Assembly: GCF_036417845.1 (NCBI RefSeq)
Contig: NC_089980.1
Location: 40,546,501-40,610,500 of the forward strand
Direction: 5' to 3'
Source of the DNA: Apteryx mantelli
Taxonomy: Eukaryota > Chordata > Aves > Apterygiformes > Apterygidae
Length of the DNA stretch: 64,000 bases
In this document: piece after piece, positions 38,293-52,439 of the stretch
How positions within the stretch are numbered: the first letter of the stretch is position 1
Layout of the letters: each line of letters begins with the position of its first letter
Program-made: the position numbers and the translations under genes
The notes under the pieces: model-generated
What the model saw: the letters and a program-made list of their open reading frames with translations, nothing else
Told to the model about the DNA's origin: nothing
The model's database searches: none

Positions 38293-39678
38293 ATAATGCT
38301 TTAAATCTTTTCTTCATTTTTTGTCAAACTAGGAAAAGTAATTATTCAGCTTTTAAAAGGATATTCTTTATATTAGCTGTTTTATTGCTGCCAAATTTAG
38401 TGGAGGTGCAGTCCCGCTTGAGTTTTTAAGAATTGTCCCATTTTCATTTCATATAAGCAAACTGCCCTGAAAGTTATTTTAAGCCAACATAACATCAAGT
38501 TCAGACATAATATACAGTCACAGAACATTCTGTATTGACAACAAAATGGGAATATGCAAGAATCTTTTGCTATGTCATAAAGATACAATGACATTATTTC
38601 CAAGAACTGTGGAAGATATTAAACTTTGAGATATGTTGAGCAAAACATAATCCCGTAATAACTTTTTACTAGGCGTGTCAGCATGTTCCAGAAACAATTC
38701 AGTGGCATATCATAATATCAAAATAATTTAATAAGCAGAGATGCTGTGGAACAGAACACACTGCACAAGGGTTGAAAAAAATACCTTACTTTTTCCTTTC
38801 TAGATTCTGTGCCAGTGTCTTATTTAATTTTACCACATCACATCTGAACCCCCACTGACGTACATAACTCATGCCCTTCCATTCTTGAGGGACTCTGGTA
38901 AATACATTGTTTGGTTTTCTACTCTGTTTCACTGATTTTCAGTTTTCTCAATATTCTTGCGTGAATGAGGTGTAGTATTACACTGGGTCATAGGATGAAG
39001 AAAGACCACTCACGCCACTCAAGATACTGGAAGAATGAAACCTTACAGGACTCCTTCCAGTTCCTGCCACTGCTGCATCTCAGCTGTCACACCCCGCCAA
39101 GGCTTCTTTCCTTCTCCGTTAACTCATGCAATAGGAGCCTAGCTGGATTGCAGAGTTCCTCCCCAGCTGTATTTGGATTGTGAAAAGGGAGGGTGGCCAC
39201 CACGCTGTGCTGCGTAACTCTGTGAAGTCTGCCCCTATGTGCTTCAGAGCTTGAGCAGGGAAACGAGTATGTGAGTCTCTTACTCAGCGAGGAGAACTTG
39301 ACAGATCTTGTGTTTTATACCAGCATAATTCCATTACAACAAATAGAATTAAAAGATCAGAGAATGAGGCCCATTGTGTCTTATGATTCAGAAAGAAATA
39401 TTTAGTGGACTGAATGCATTTTCTTTGATCAAGGAGAAACATTAAGTAACTTTTGACATTATAGCATACACAGATACAGACCAAAGATATCTAGCTGGTG
39501 ATTTAAGTAGCAGGAGAAGCTGAACATTGCAATGCCTTTGGCAAATTCTCATAAAAAATGCTCATCTTTCTAAACTTCCTTTCAGTTATTTTGAAATTTC
39601 CTGTTACATCCACAAACATGTCTTTGTTTCTAACTTTCCCCTGCTTGGTTTCAGTGCCATTTACCCTAAATACTCCAT

Positions 39679-40320
39679 GTGTCAACTTACCTCTCCTTAC
39701 CCACATGCTGTCCTGAGGTGTCCTTTAATTTGCAGTGGCGTTCTGTAGAATTTTTAAGACTTGAAGGACAGAGATTTCCAAAGGAGGTGGCAAAAAATTG
39801 TATGTTAGTAAGTGACATTCTCAAAAATGTGGCTCTCTACACAAGTTCGGAACTTGCTCTGCTACCAAGGCTGTTTCATCCCCAACTGCAGAGCACTGTT
39901 TCAGCATCTCTGATGTTATCTGCTCTTTCCTGGACATGCTTCAGCCAGTATGTCCACTACTACTGGCACCAACTATGTGCTTTTTTAAGTTACCTGCTAT
40001 GCCATTGTAACTGCAGTTTTCAAAAATCATGGCCCCAGCTACATCATCCTCCTAGCTCTATCATCAGTTCTCTTAGAGAAAACACACAGCAGTACTTTAC
40101 AGCGTTATTGAAGCACTGTGGCTTGTTTCTAAACTACTGTATCACTTTTGCTGAGTGTATCTTATGGCTGACTGCAGCTTTTATGCAGATGGGAGAAGGA
40201 AGCAGGGAGAAGTCATATGGCCTGTGGTTAGTTTTCCGTCATGTAATTAGGAGCATGTTCTCACTGGGCAGCAGTAGCTGGAGCCCTGCTGCATCCTCAG
40301 TCTCCCTGTCTGTCCAGTAA
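39679..40320 (+). other. Unrecognised 213-codon open frame
   Basis: The longest open frame outside the GC-rich promoter in this window. The predicted product is rich in Leu, Ser, Cys and His, with no domain, repeat or signal sequence I recognise. No nearby promoter was identified. Coding status is doubtful; it could be part of a lncRNA or a chance frame. Confidence 0.15.
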
Positions 40321-41149
40321 CTGAGCCACTGCAAGAGGATTTTGAATGCCTTGCTCAGTTTCCCACTCGACTTAGTGATCAGAATCTGTAAAGCTGTGTA
40401 TTTCCTTAGGATAATTTATGTACACAATGTTCACAGGTCCTATTTCTTTGTAAAGAAATGGTAGGAAATTGCATCAAGGTAATCTCAGAGTATGCAAAGA
40501 CTGCAGATGAATTATAACTATTTTTTTCCAAAAGTTTAGATTCAGAGACAGGTGCAGAAAACCAAACAGATTCCACGCTTTAACACTTTATGTCTCTTTT
40601 TCCTTGCTCAGTATTTGCACTAAAGCTGGGTAGAGACTAGGTTTCTTTATATATTTTTAAAGATTTTTTAAAAACACTACTGCTCCACACTGAGCTGAAA
40701 CTAGGATTTTTATCAAATTTCCTGAGAAATTAAAGGAAAACGAATCCAAAATAGCCAGTGGTTTGGGTTTGGAGGCAGTTACCTAGGATGTGGGAAACTC
40801 TCCTCTGAATGGCTGCATCCTAGGCAGGTCTCCCACTATCGCTTTTTGAACTGCCACACTTTGTATAAATAACTAAATATCCGTTGGAGCAAATATTTGA
40901 GTTTGGATCTGTTACATGTCAGATGCATGCCCTAATCATTCAGCCATAGAGCTGGTCCATCTCTCTTGATGTAGCAATTACAGTTTCTATAAATAATTAA
41001 ATATTAATAGAACCAAAGAGAGGCTATTATTAAAGTAATACACTGTAAATATTCTACTTACATTTTACACTTACTCTTTCCACTTCAAACAGCTCATAGG
41101 TAACTCAGATTCAGACGCTCCAGATTCTTGTCATACATTCGCTCATGAT

Positions 41150-41305
41150 TACCTCGGCAACTTCAGTGAGCTCTCAGTTTTAATTCCCACATTTCTAAAA
41201 TGGCAATAATAACATATGTGAATCTCTCCCAGGAGTCAAGAGACGTAACGGAACTATTTAAAAAACATTATGAGATCTTCGGTTGATATACAAATGTGTC
41301 TGCTA
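41150..41305 (+). mobile_element. MIR-like SINE relic
   Basis: Contains CAACTTCAGTGAGCTCTCAG, TTCTAAAATGGCAATAATAA and ACATTATGAGATCTTCGGTT followed by GATATACAAATG. This parallels the MIR core and the GAGATCYTCGGATGAAAGG-type tail in the correct order. Confidence 0.55.
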
Positions 41306-42234
41306 TAATCATCGTAGCTTTAGTAATGATATTTTGGGGAGAAGAAGAATTTTTTGTAGATTAGTACTACCCCTTGATTCCTGTGAATGGCATATGTACT
41401 GTTTGCCTTTAAAGGATATTTAAAAAGCAGGGTAGGTCTAAATGTTCCATTATTTTCTCTGGAATTAAAACAAGAAAAGAGATTGTTACTGTCAAGGACC
41501 AGCAATGAAAAGTTAAAAAAAAAACAGAATAGAAATTTCAATGCAGTAAGAACGTCTTGTGTTGACAAGGGCAGCTACCCCTGCCCTGTACCAGGAGTTC
41601 TCAATAGGTTGGAGAGACCGGACAAAAGACCAGCACCTCAAAGACATGGTAGGGAGTTTCCCAGGGACCCCATACAAAGCAAGGAGAAGACAAGGCATAT
41701 ACTGTGGTATATATCACAGATTACTTCATCTGTCAGTATCAGAACTATTTAAAAGTGTGAGGATTTTTTTTTATTATTATTTTTATTAGCATATGATACA
41801 ATCTCAGTTCCTCTGTCAGCCTGTCCTACTGCCCACAAACTATCAGAAATATGCAGCACCTGCTGTGGCGTTACTCCCTGTGTGAGGAAGGGGGAAGGAC
41901 TTTTGAAGCAAAACAAGGCAAATAATTTGGGCCTGCAGAATCGGCAGATTTCAAGTTTCTGGAATGTCAATCAAGCTTACTATTCCTTTGCGTTGGAAGA
42001 AAAAAATGTTCTTATCCTCCTGTTTCCCAGGAAGGAACAGCTGTGAGAACTGAAACGTCTGCATCCATTTTCCTAAGTAAACACAGGAATATTTAGTTTC
42101 AGCAAAAACAGATGGTTTGTGCCCTGTGAATATGCTGGCATTTGACACTAGCAGCCAGAGTTTCACAGACATAAAATGTGTGCAGAGCATTGGAAAGAAC
42201 TCTTTTAAGCTCAGGAACTGAACACAAGAAGCGT

Positions 42235-42480
42235 AAGCTATGAAGATAATAATAACACTTACAAAAATCAGTCTTTATCCAGCAGTCTCAAAATGTTCTC
42301 CAAATATTATTAATTAGACTACATAACAGTCCGTGAAGTAATTAGATTTTGTTACACCTTTCTCACAGAGGGATAACTAAACAAGGGAAGGTAAATGAGT
42401 TCCTTGGTTATGGTTATGCAGTGAGTCACGGTCTAGTCTCCAGGATTATTAGCCTCTATTCTCTGACCATCTTCCTTTTT
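42235..42480 (-). mobile_element. MIR-like SINE relic
   Basis: On the plus strand it reads AAGATAATAATAACACTTAC, AGCAGTCTCAAAATGTTCTC, ACAGAGGGATAACTAAACAA and TTATGCAGTGAGTCACGG. This is the reverse complement of a MIR tail (GTTATTATTATC), tail core and the TGACTCRCTGTGTGACC core. Confidence 0.55.
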
Positions 42481-44199
42481 CTTGCTCCTCACCCACATTC
42501 CCAGGACATAATTTTTGAATGCAAAGACATTAATGTTAATAGCACAGTGACAGGATTGTAGTGTATGCAGCAAGTATTGCCCTATTTGGGACATCTGAGT
42601 GCTCCATAGGGAATTTATAATATGCTGAAGAGATTTGTGAACTACCCTCAAACCTCTTGCTAATGGCAGTTGCAATGGGTATTAAGGCTCTGAAGATGTC
42701 TAATTATTTGGTGATTTTTATTGATTCATATTGTTATTGCTTAATATAACTCTGTTCCAATAAAGCATCTCTCTTCTAGCAATCTGAAAATGTTTAACAA
42801 ATAGTAAATAATCGAACCGTACAATCTGGATAGGTACACTGTTCTACTGGGCAACTCAGTGCTTTATATGATTTGCTCAGAGTCAAGCATAGCTTTAAGG
42901 GTGAGGCTACGGGGGATTTAGACCTCATGGTCACTGATGGGCGCAGCACGTGCTCCCAAGTCAGATCCAAAAATGCTGCTTGTAAAAACAGGCTTGAGAA
43001 GGATTTCTTATTACTTGTACTTTCAGAGTGAAGAAAGCATTCAAAAGCATGTCCATTTTCTGGATCACTTAATGTAATGCATACTAGCTGTGGAGCACTA
43101 GGCACTGCTTTCAAGTCCCCAAATACAGATGTGAACACTCTGTGTGTGCCGGCTGCAGGACACAGCCCTGAGCTAAGCTGTCTCCCGTGGGTTCTTGCTT
43201 CCTTCGGCTTCCAGGGGAGAAGCCACGCTACGCTCTGGTTTCTCCCATGGTCTGAGGGACCGAGGGTGTGTCACAGAGCACACCTGCCCTGCAGTTTAGG
43301 CAGTGCTGTAATTTAGTGTGCTTCATGATCAGCATTTTGAGAGTTTGAACTTGCTATTTCTGCATTATGTAATTACATAATAATAATAATAGTTTAACAA
43401 AACACAACGTATGTGCCTGGAGTTTTGCTGTTGCTTCATATGTAAATTAGGAGATATTTAGCAATATGTTACCAAATGGATGCATGTATTTCAATCTGTT
43501 AGATGTAAGGAGTTATTTTGATTCAGGGGAAGAAAGGGAGCTGTTGGGAAAACCTATTTCATAAGAAGAAATATTTAGTTGTATCTCTTCATCCTGTGGC
43601 TCATTCACTAATGTGGAAACTGCAGCGCTTCAAGCTATTGAAATAAAAAAACTCACAGTATTTTCTGTCTTTTCAGAGAAACTTAGATATTTAATTTAGA
43701 TTCAAAAACTGAATTGATATGCATGTGAGGAGTTTGAGGCTGAATTTAGGAAAAGTAACTGTATGAATCACTGTAATAAAAAATTGATGACATATCTAAT
43801 CTTTAGGTACAAAAGAACATTTATTTTAACCATTAATCTGCTTATAAGAAGTGGACATTCTTTATATTTAAAGTACACTTCAGAAGAATTAACAAGAAAC
43901 TTAAAGTCAAATTTAGGTATCAAAATACATTAGATACCTTGGCTTATACCAAACTGCCAACGCGGGCTGGTCGTTCCTGTTGGCTTATTTATGTGGCTTT
44001 TTTATTGGCTATCAAATAATCTAATTTATGCTGGTTGTTCCAAAAATAGTTCCTCTGCATACAGTGAGACTCAAAAGAAGAGCAGCTGGGAGAGCCTGTG
44101 TTATCGTGACTATTAGAGATGTGTCATTGCTGACAGGTTTAAGCCCTGAGTCAGCAAAACATGCTCTTACTCTCGCAGCATGGGCATATACGTGCCCAA

Positions 44200-44620
44200 C
44201 GTCAGTCCAAGGGCTTGGGCGCAGTCTCACCCGCCTTGCTAAGCCCATTCGCTGTAGTGAGGGGGGGCGATGCTGCAGCCCCCGAAAGCAGGGCCCAGGC
44301 CCCCGCGGTTCAGCCCAGCGCAAGCGTTGGTGAGGCTGTGCTGCAAGCCAGGCGTCTGCGCTGATCCACGTTGTAACAGCTCGCTCCCCAAAAATGCCCT
44401 GAAAAGTCGTGTCACCTCGAGTGAGGTGGTATGCAGCGCACGCCCCAAACACGTGGGTCTCAGCCCGGCTGCGAGCGCAGAGGACTGTGGCATGAGGACG
44501 AGGAAAATGAGTTGCGAACAGGGGAGGGGACCGGCTGCGCAGCGCCCCGGAGCGGTGCGCTCGTGTCCCGCGTTGTCGTCGTACAGCTCCGGATAAGCCA
44601 TGAGCTTTCTCGTGCCGCAG
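44200..44620. other. Small GC/CpG-rich patch
   Basis: An abrupt GC-rich block with many CpGs (for example GCGCAGCGCCCCGGAGCGGT near 44536) in otherwise AT-rich DNA. Frames are open on both strands here because stop codons are rare in GC-rich sequence. No gene recognised; could be a distal regulatory element or a GC-rich repeat relic. Confidence 0.4.
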
Positions 44621-47600
44621 CCTGCCACCTGTAACTCAGTGATAACAGAATTTAAATACTTCCGAAGAATGCTGCAAGGCTTATTTGGGGTTGATAACGT
44701 ATTTTGGACTCCTTACTTGATAGAGGAGCGCAGCATTTAAGGTATTGCCACTATGGAGCACGTTGCTAGTAGTGCTGTCTTCCTTTGATAGTCTCTGCAA
44801 ACTCGCTGGCTTCCTGCAATGCTTACTTTCATTATCAGTACTCAACTTTGGTGTCATTGTGTTGCTTGGACACCTTCTAATTTAAATTTCATATTTTGAT
44901 TCCTGGGTGATAACTTCAAACACCAATTTTCTTCTGCTACACTGTACAGCTTTTTTCTTTTTTTAATGAAACCTAGCAACCATAATGTAGATTGGAAATA
45001 ACTACAGCCCATTAGACTATTGAAATCCCTAAAGACTTGAATTATTCACTATTAACAGAACTTGTATAATTATAGGTTAAGATATCCCTTAGGCATTTAG
45101 CATACATCATCTCCACTGTTAATTTTTAGCTCTTGATCTGTATTAGTAACCTCAGCTTGCTAAATTAAAGGATATGCCTCCAATTAGCCTAAATTTAACA
45201 TTCAAGAACACATCTCTGGTGGGGTGATGCTTGTAAGTTTAGAACATCCAGACGGTCTCAGCTGAGCAATTGAGGCTTTATCACAACTGGAAAATAAGAT
45301 ACTTGATTACAAATGCTGCCATGATTTTCTCGGTGGCAGAAGTAAAAGAGTAAAGCTGCATTTTGCGTAAGGCCCAGAGGCACAAGGGATGCAAGCACTG
45401 CAGTCTTCTGCCCCTAGACTGTACCCAGCGCACAGGCAGCTGGGTCGTTGAATGAGATCCACAGAAACCAAAATACTCAGTCTGGAACTGTCTGGCCCAG
45501 TCAACAAGAAACCATTGAGATATATATGGAGAGAGAGAGATGATGTAGTTAGCAAAAAATAAATAAATATTACCTTCCCTAAGACCCTTGCCTTGGTTTA
45601 ATATACCGGGGTTAGGACTCTTCTGTTTGTCCCTTTAGGCACATACAACAATGTGGGAAACCAAGGCACCGGTGCAGGGCATGGTCCCCTCCGAGTGTGG
45701 TGATTTGTAAACATTGCCCTTCGCAGGAGGAGTTTTGGAGTTAAGTGGTGTAAACTCACCTTCGAAGCTGAGCTCCTTTTTAGGGCTGTCCCCAGGAGTT
45801 TCAAAAATTAATGACTGCTGAGTATCTTAATTCCAACTAAATGACCAGAAAAGCTGGAGAGACAGATAGTTGTAATTTCACATAATCACACATTAAAATA
45901 TGAGCACTTCCTAATCGGAAGAAACTTTCATTGGCTGATCAGTGATCTTGGCAGCAGGCTTTCAGCAAGGATTGAGTAGTTTAACTTTTTCATGGGGGTC
46001 AAAAATACCACTCCAAATTCTTTGATATGACTCAGCTTTGTCCTTTTCTTCAGAGAACAGTTAGCTGACTTTGTTTGCTAAAGTATACGATAAACTCTTC
46101 TCTTTTCTCTCTTATTCAACTAGGAAGGGAAGATTCCCACTAGCCAACTGTATATTTGTTATAGCTTTTGATACCTGCTGTAGATGATTAGCTCACTCGG
46201 CATAATCGTAGGTAATCACATTTTCAATTTGGCAAGCCCTTTAAAAACCCGTAGCTAGGAAGATGTTTTAAGGTTTTGTGCAGATAATTATGAGTCCATT
46301 CCCAGGTGCTAATCAGAAGTGGGACTGTAAGTTTAAAGTTTTTTGGTCTTGACCAGCACTGAGAAAAGATAACAGCTTTGACAGTGCCCTCTCATATATG
46401 CATAAATCCAATAAAATAAATTTCAGTAAATATCAGTGAGCTTGTTAATGAAGAGAGATGCAGTACATTTGGTAGCTGCATAATTGTATCAAAAATACAA
46501 TTCTAAAATCAATTGCTCATATCACCAAGTATCTCCAAAGGAAAGCCCTGGGCAGTAAGAAATCCTCTTGCCAGGAAATCTGCTTATAAATTTATAATGG
46601 TAACCACAACAGAGAAGGGAGAAAGCACTAAACTGGAAAATGCTATTAAAAACCGTAGCAGAATACAAATTATTCAAAGCTTAGTCATGACTCATACAGC
46701 AAAGCTTGTTGCAAAGTGTGGATTTTACTGAAAACAATCAGAATCAAAAGACTACACTACTAATACCTTACTTTCTGTTGAACCCAGAACAAATAACAAA
46801 AGGCAAACACAGAAAAAAAGGGCATTTTCAGACTACAGTGCACTGAAGATTTTTTTTTTCAAATTTCTTTCATCTAGGAGATTGAACTCTATCATATAAA
46901 ACCTTTTGTCATATAAAACAGTCACTGTAGTGTGTATATGCTTATAGTTAGACCTCCAAAAATATGCAGGTGCCTCAGTCTTACTCTGTTTCATGGGAAT
47001 CCACGAATCTGTCGTTCCTCTATCTGTATTGCTTGTTCCTGCTGCCAGGATTATTTCTGCATCTTATATAAAGAATATGCTGTCTGATATAAAATCCACA
47101 AACAGCTCTGAGAGTAAGGGCCAAAACCTAACCGCTAACGCAAGCCCCGCAATTCTGGCAGCCCCAGCTGCCTCTGGGCCAGCTTTACTAGAAGGAGGAA
47201 ATGTTTCCGTCTTTCCCAGACTATACTACAGGTTGGGGATTAAAGCATGCTCCAGGCAACGTCACGTATCTTGATCCCAAATCCCATTTCCTGAGTGCAT
47301 GCTTTAAGTGGTAGGTTGTTCTGCAAAACTGGCTGTCACCACCATAGCCTTGTTCTAAAGGGTAAATCCTCCTCCTGGTAAATACTTAACTATGGAGAGG
47401 ATCATAGATTTAGCATGCAAAGGGAGAGACACGCAGCCTCCTGAGCAGGGCAAGCATTCACACAAGGTGCTGAGCTACCTGGTCGCAGCCGGCCCTGTTC
47501 TGAGGTGGGATGGACCTGCTGACCTCCAGCGGTGCCAGCCAGCCTAAATTGTACACCTCCGCATAGTACTTCCTATAGACTAATTCAAGGCAGCTCCCTG

Positions 47601-48989
47601 GTTAGCAAGTGGGATTTTTCGTCACCCCTTGGAGGATCCTTATGCTATGCTTTGATTGCAGAGGATGCCCGTGTGCCCAGCTCTGGTGCTCTGAAGCACC
47701 CGACGTGGGCAGGGACCTAATCTTCAGCCTCTGCAATGTCTCGGTTGGAGCTGTGTAAGCCGGCAAGCTGGCTTCATCCTCAGCTCTTGTTTTTTAATAA
47801 CAGGCATGAACACTTTCTCTCCTTGTTCAGTCTTATCTCTGAAGCCTTGCAGATTTCTCTTTAGAGCTGTCAGATGTTTAAAGGAATTAGGATTTCTCTC
47901 ATCTACTCTGGAATTTTAACTTCAGTTATTCAGAACAAAGACTTTTTGCACTCTAATTAAACATTTTTTGCCTAAAGTTTTGACTATCTGTCTTTGCATG
48001 ATCATTTACTTCAGAGATTGTAAAAGCCTTTTCTTTGAATGCTCCAGCTGACTTGCGAGTGACAATCATTCATGCATTTAGTTCTTCTCTCTCATTAAAC
48101 CTAAGGATTTCCAAAACACTAATGGAACATATAGTCTGAAAGAGCTCTCTTATTTTACCTGCCTACTTTATCCCAAATGCTTGCTTTTTAATACAGAAGA
48201 AGCACAAGTTAGGTATTTCCATGTTTGATTTGCATTTTTGGGGGGAGAGGTAAATGTAGAGCTCATTGAAATAGTAGTGGCTACAGTCCAAAATATAATA
48301 GACAGATACTGTGCAAGCCCTACTGCCTGATTGCTGTAACCCTTTGAATCTGGCCTTCTGTCCATGGTTTCCTTGGGTATGTCTGCACTGTGAAATGGAA
48401 AAATGATCCAAGCTGCCAACAGCCGAGGCTGACGAAGGCATCGGCATCACGCAGAGGCACTCCTGCCGCACTAGCCGGCCTTGGAGCACATCGGCTTCCT
48501 CCTGTGCGCTGTGGCAGCCAGAAGTGCCAGCTGTGGAGCGCAAAGGAGAGCCCGCCTTGCGCGGGGCGCAATGTGTGCGGCTAGTGGGCTTGCACCGTTT
48601 TCTTAACTCCCTTTTGTCCCAGCTACACCCGTACACTGGTTAGTGAGGAAGCTGGAGCTGGGACGTGTTGGAAGAAGTCGTATGGATGTGTAAATAAAAG
48701 CAGGACAAGGATTACTCTTTGCATGTTTTTATACTTCCCTGTGTGTTGCTTTTCTCGTTATACCGCTCTCTTCTAGCTAACTGGCGTCTGAATTGCATCA
48801 GTTTAATCTTCTCTGCGGAAGGCCTAACCCTCCCGCGCTAGTACACCAGCCTACCTCTGCCGACTCCCGGAGCAGGTGGGAATCAGGCCCAGTGTGTAAA
48901 TGGGGAAGGGGAGGTTTTGGAAAACAAATTTTACTTTCTTGAGTGATTAGAAGACATACTGACTTATTTAAATAACAACTTAGCTCCTG

Positions 48990-49195
48990 TTTACACTTGA
49001 AAGTTTTGTCATGCTGGTGGAGTTACACCAGTAAACTCCTCCTACATAATTAGAGTGCTTATTGCCTGGAAAACGTATTCCGGTTTGGCAAGCAATATAA
49101 GCCATAACATCAAAAACAATTTTTGCTGGCATAATTGTGCCTACACTAGGGCTTTTGTTGAAGTAGTTATGTCATAAAAATCACTTGACACAACA
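48990..49195. mobile_element. Probable ancient DNA-transposon relic
   Basis: Segments such as GGAGTTACACCAGTAAACTC, TTTTTGCTGGCATAATTGTG, CTACACTAGGGCTTTTGTTG and GTTATGTCATAAAAATCAC match, by memory, a non-autonomous DNA element common in turtles and crocodilians (CTACACTAGGGCTTTTGC...GGCATAGCTATGTC). The exact family was not determined. Confidence 0.4.
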
Positions 49196-50329
49196 CACAG
49201 GCTTGAAGTGTAAAATGAAATCTTAAATCTTGTCTACCCAGCCAGATGTTACTGTGCTTTAATATAATTATGGAAAATCCACGTAGATTTGTTAGAATGT
49301 GCTGACCACAATTAAGTAGTCAGCATAGATAAAGATGAATCCCATTCTGCATCATATTAGTTAACCATGTATCTGGTGTGGTATAATCTAATTTGATTTT
49401 TGCATAGCTGTGGTTGAATAGGGACCATTCTATCAGCCTTAAAATATACCATATAATAATAGGGTCAGGGTGAAATCTGCTTCATTTCAGACTATTTTTC
49501 ACTGGGCCTTACCTCCATATTTCTTCCAATATATATTATGTGGTTGCCATCTCTCAGTTCAACTTAATGGATTGAATTGAACTATTTGCAAGCATTAACA
49601 CAGCAAATTATTTAAAAATATATCTTCTTAGTAGAGAATCAGTTGCTAAGGGATATCATTAGCCACACACAGAATAGTTTTCCCCAGTAGACCATAATTC
49701 AGTCTTGGAATTCTAATAGTCTACTACATTTTAATTATTTTTCTTTTACATGACTGTTGCTAGGTTTCCTCAAAAATGCAAATGCTCCCCATCCAGAAAA
49801 CAATGACCCAAGTTTTTAAAATTGACAAGGCTAGGACCTGAAGGAAGTTACTTATTGGATCATATATAAAAACAATATTATCTTACTCTTATAGTGCAGT
49901 TTACCCACTGAAGTCCAAAGCACATCTGCTAATGAAGGACTGAAACCAGATTTGCCCTGGAATCAGTGACAATTTGTTATTGAATTCAGAGGAAGCAGAT
50001 TTCAGCTTTTCACTGAGTAAAGGAGAAGCTTCATCTCCAAGCTGCAACTAATTTTGCCATGTAATGTGGACCTGTTCAATTGGCTCTGCTTATTTTGCAG
50101 ATTTTGAAAGTGTCCTTCATCATGCTTTAAGCACTGCTGAACAGTTTGACAGCAACGGCAGTAAATGGAGAACAGTCTATCTTGGTGATACCACTGGCAA
50201 ATATGAATAGACAATGTAATTACCCAGGTTGGAATTAAGTTAGGGCACCGTATCTTTATTACAGAAAAGATCAGGGGATTCCTAATTACCACAGATTGGG
50301 TTTGTGTCTCATCCAAGGCAGGTACAGTA

Positions 50330-50425
50330 GCTCATGATGTGTTCGTGCAGTACCTAGCAAAGAGCCTTGGTAATGTTACGATGACCTCTGTAGAACTGTG
50401 AATGAAAATAATCATCTGAGAAATC
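50330..50425 (+). mobile_element. Possible ancient SINE/LINE 3' end relic
   Basis: CGTGCAGTACCTAGCAAAGA, GCCTTGGTAATG and a terminal GAATGAAAATAATCATC resemble a dispersed amniote repeat end (GCACCTAGCACAATGGGG, later AATACAAATAATAAT). Family not resolved. Confidence 0.3.
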
Positions 50426-52439
50426 ACCTCCACCAGCACGGAACGCTACAACACGGACACACCTGCAGGCCAAACCAGGGGCCAGATGTGCAATGAAGCC
50501 TTGGCAGGTGCTTTAGATCATGGGACATGCAGTAGACACAGTGCATGATGAGGCTTTCAGAGAGAAGAAAGACATATTGCTATATTTTAGTATTGGTTTT
50601 TTTGACCACAGGAACAGTAAAGGAGTGGCTGGTATTCCACTCCAGGCCTCAGAATCTCATATTAAATAATGAAATTCTTGCTTCACTGCTCAAGCAAACA
50701 GACCCAAGAGCATTTTTATAAAAACAAACAAAAGTGATGCAAATGCAAGTTTAATGCTAGCACTCAGCCTACATGCATACTGCACCCATTGCCTTTGCTT
50801 TGATGGCAGGCTGAAATCAGAATATAAATAGGCCCACACAGCTGTTTAAGGTCAATCCTGCTAGCCTAACAGGGGGGGTTTTCTCTGACCATGTATTTAC
50901 CATTTATCAGTGTCAATCAATATCACCACAGGAGAATATCATCTCATCTTTGCTGTAAGTGTTTGTTGTTATCCTCAGCAGCACCAACTGATTTCCCAGT
51001 AGAGAAAATAATAAATAACACTCATAGCAGTGATATAATGCATCTGCAGTTTTCTAAGAGGGGACATAAAGAATGATGCCTATGAAAGGCAGGAACTTGC
51101 TTATTAAAAGAATGCTGTGTGTTTCTGGAAATAACTTTAAACAGCATAATTTAGATGAAGAAGTGGGAACTAGACGATTCAAATGATTCATTAGTGGTTA
51201 CATACCTTTCACCTCCAGGCTACTGTTTGAGTCTAGAGCAGGGGAATAGCGACTGAAGGTTGCTACTATCTGACAGCCAAGGAGAGAAGAGGTGGTTTTC
51301 AGATTTTTCATGAACTGCTGACCACAATAGAAAGATCCAGGACTGAGCACTACATGTGGATTAAATATCTCTTTCAACTCTCACCTGGAGATAAGCCCTT
51401 TTGATCTGGATGGAGAAACAATCGCGCTGCATGGGAAGTTTGCCCATTCTGTAGCTGTCTTATGAAAAATGTGTATGGGCAGATCCTCTGCTTGGGTAAA
51501 TTGTCAGAGTTTGGGTCATCGATTTCAGAGTAATTACCCTCATTTACCCTGCAGAGTCTACCCAACAGAGCTTATATACACTGATGTCAGTCTGAAGCTT
51601 TTGTGAGCACCATATATATTTCTTAAACATGACTTTACTGCAGATTAATTGTTCCATCTTTTAAAATTACAAAATGTGCTTCTCAAATGAATTGCATTGG
51701 ATTTTTTCCACTCTCACACTATACCAGACTTCAAATTGACGCATTCATTTTATAGTTTCATGTATTGGAACAAAGCACATCATAGATTTATTTTTTTACA
51801 GCTCTTTATGTCATTTGTGCTAGAAAAATACTTTTAAAGGGTCTTTTTTTACTATTTTCCTGAGCCTGTATTCACTAATACAGTCTCAAATTCTGATATT
51901 TTGTCCTTTTCAACCTTTGGTAGGTATGAAAAGAATGTATCACAGTAGACAGAGAATTCCCATTTAACTGTAAACCTGTAACTTTCATCTACAAAATCAT
52001 CCATCCTCCTGAAAGGGTAAGATATATTCCCCCAATAAATGATATACCAGATTTTAAATTGTATTAAACTCTAAGGCAAAAACCTAATTAAAAAATATAC
52101 GTCATTGCATGTTACAAGACATGGACAGAACACCTGTTTTTAAGTAACTCAGAAACACTGTTGCAATCTTGTTGCAAAATTATAAACTCTTCTGTTGCTC
52201 CACAGCAGGTAAGCAATGAACAGGCTTTGTGATTACTGAAATTAACTAATTAAAACCTTCTCCAACCTGATATGAACATTTAGTTAATCAAACGAGTTGC
52301 TTACTTTTCATGCTACAAAGCTTCAAGGGCTACTGTAGTTAATTAAAAAGTAGTAGTAAATAGTTTTGAGAGTCTGGGTTTTACATATATTCCTTGAACG
52401 TTTAAAGAGTAGATTGAAAAAACCCTCCTCCAAATCTGA

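Larger units (their letters stand above)
37540..43999. other. Upstream intergenic DNA, proximal part
   Basis: AT-rich DNA to the right of the CpG island. It holds the two unexplained open frames (38047-38292 and 39679-40320) and two MIR-like relics (41150-41305 and 42235-42480). No exon of a known gene recognised. Confidence 0.6.

Noticed and set aside
44021-44452. 143-codon minus-strand frame
   Set aside because: It lies in a GC-rich patch where both strands are open; there is no family resemblance and no promoter or splice evidence.
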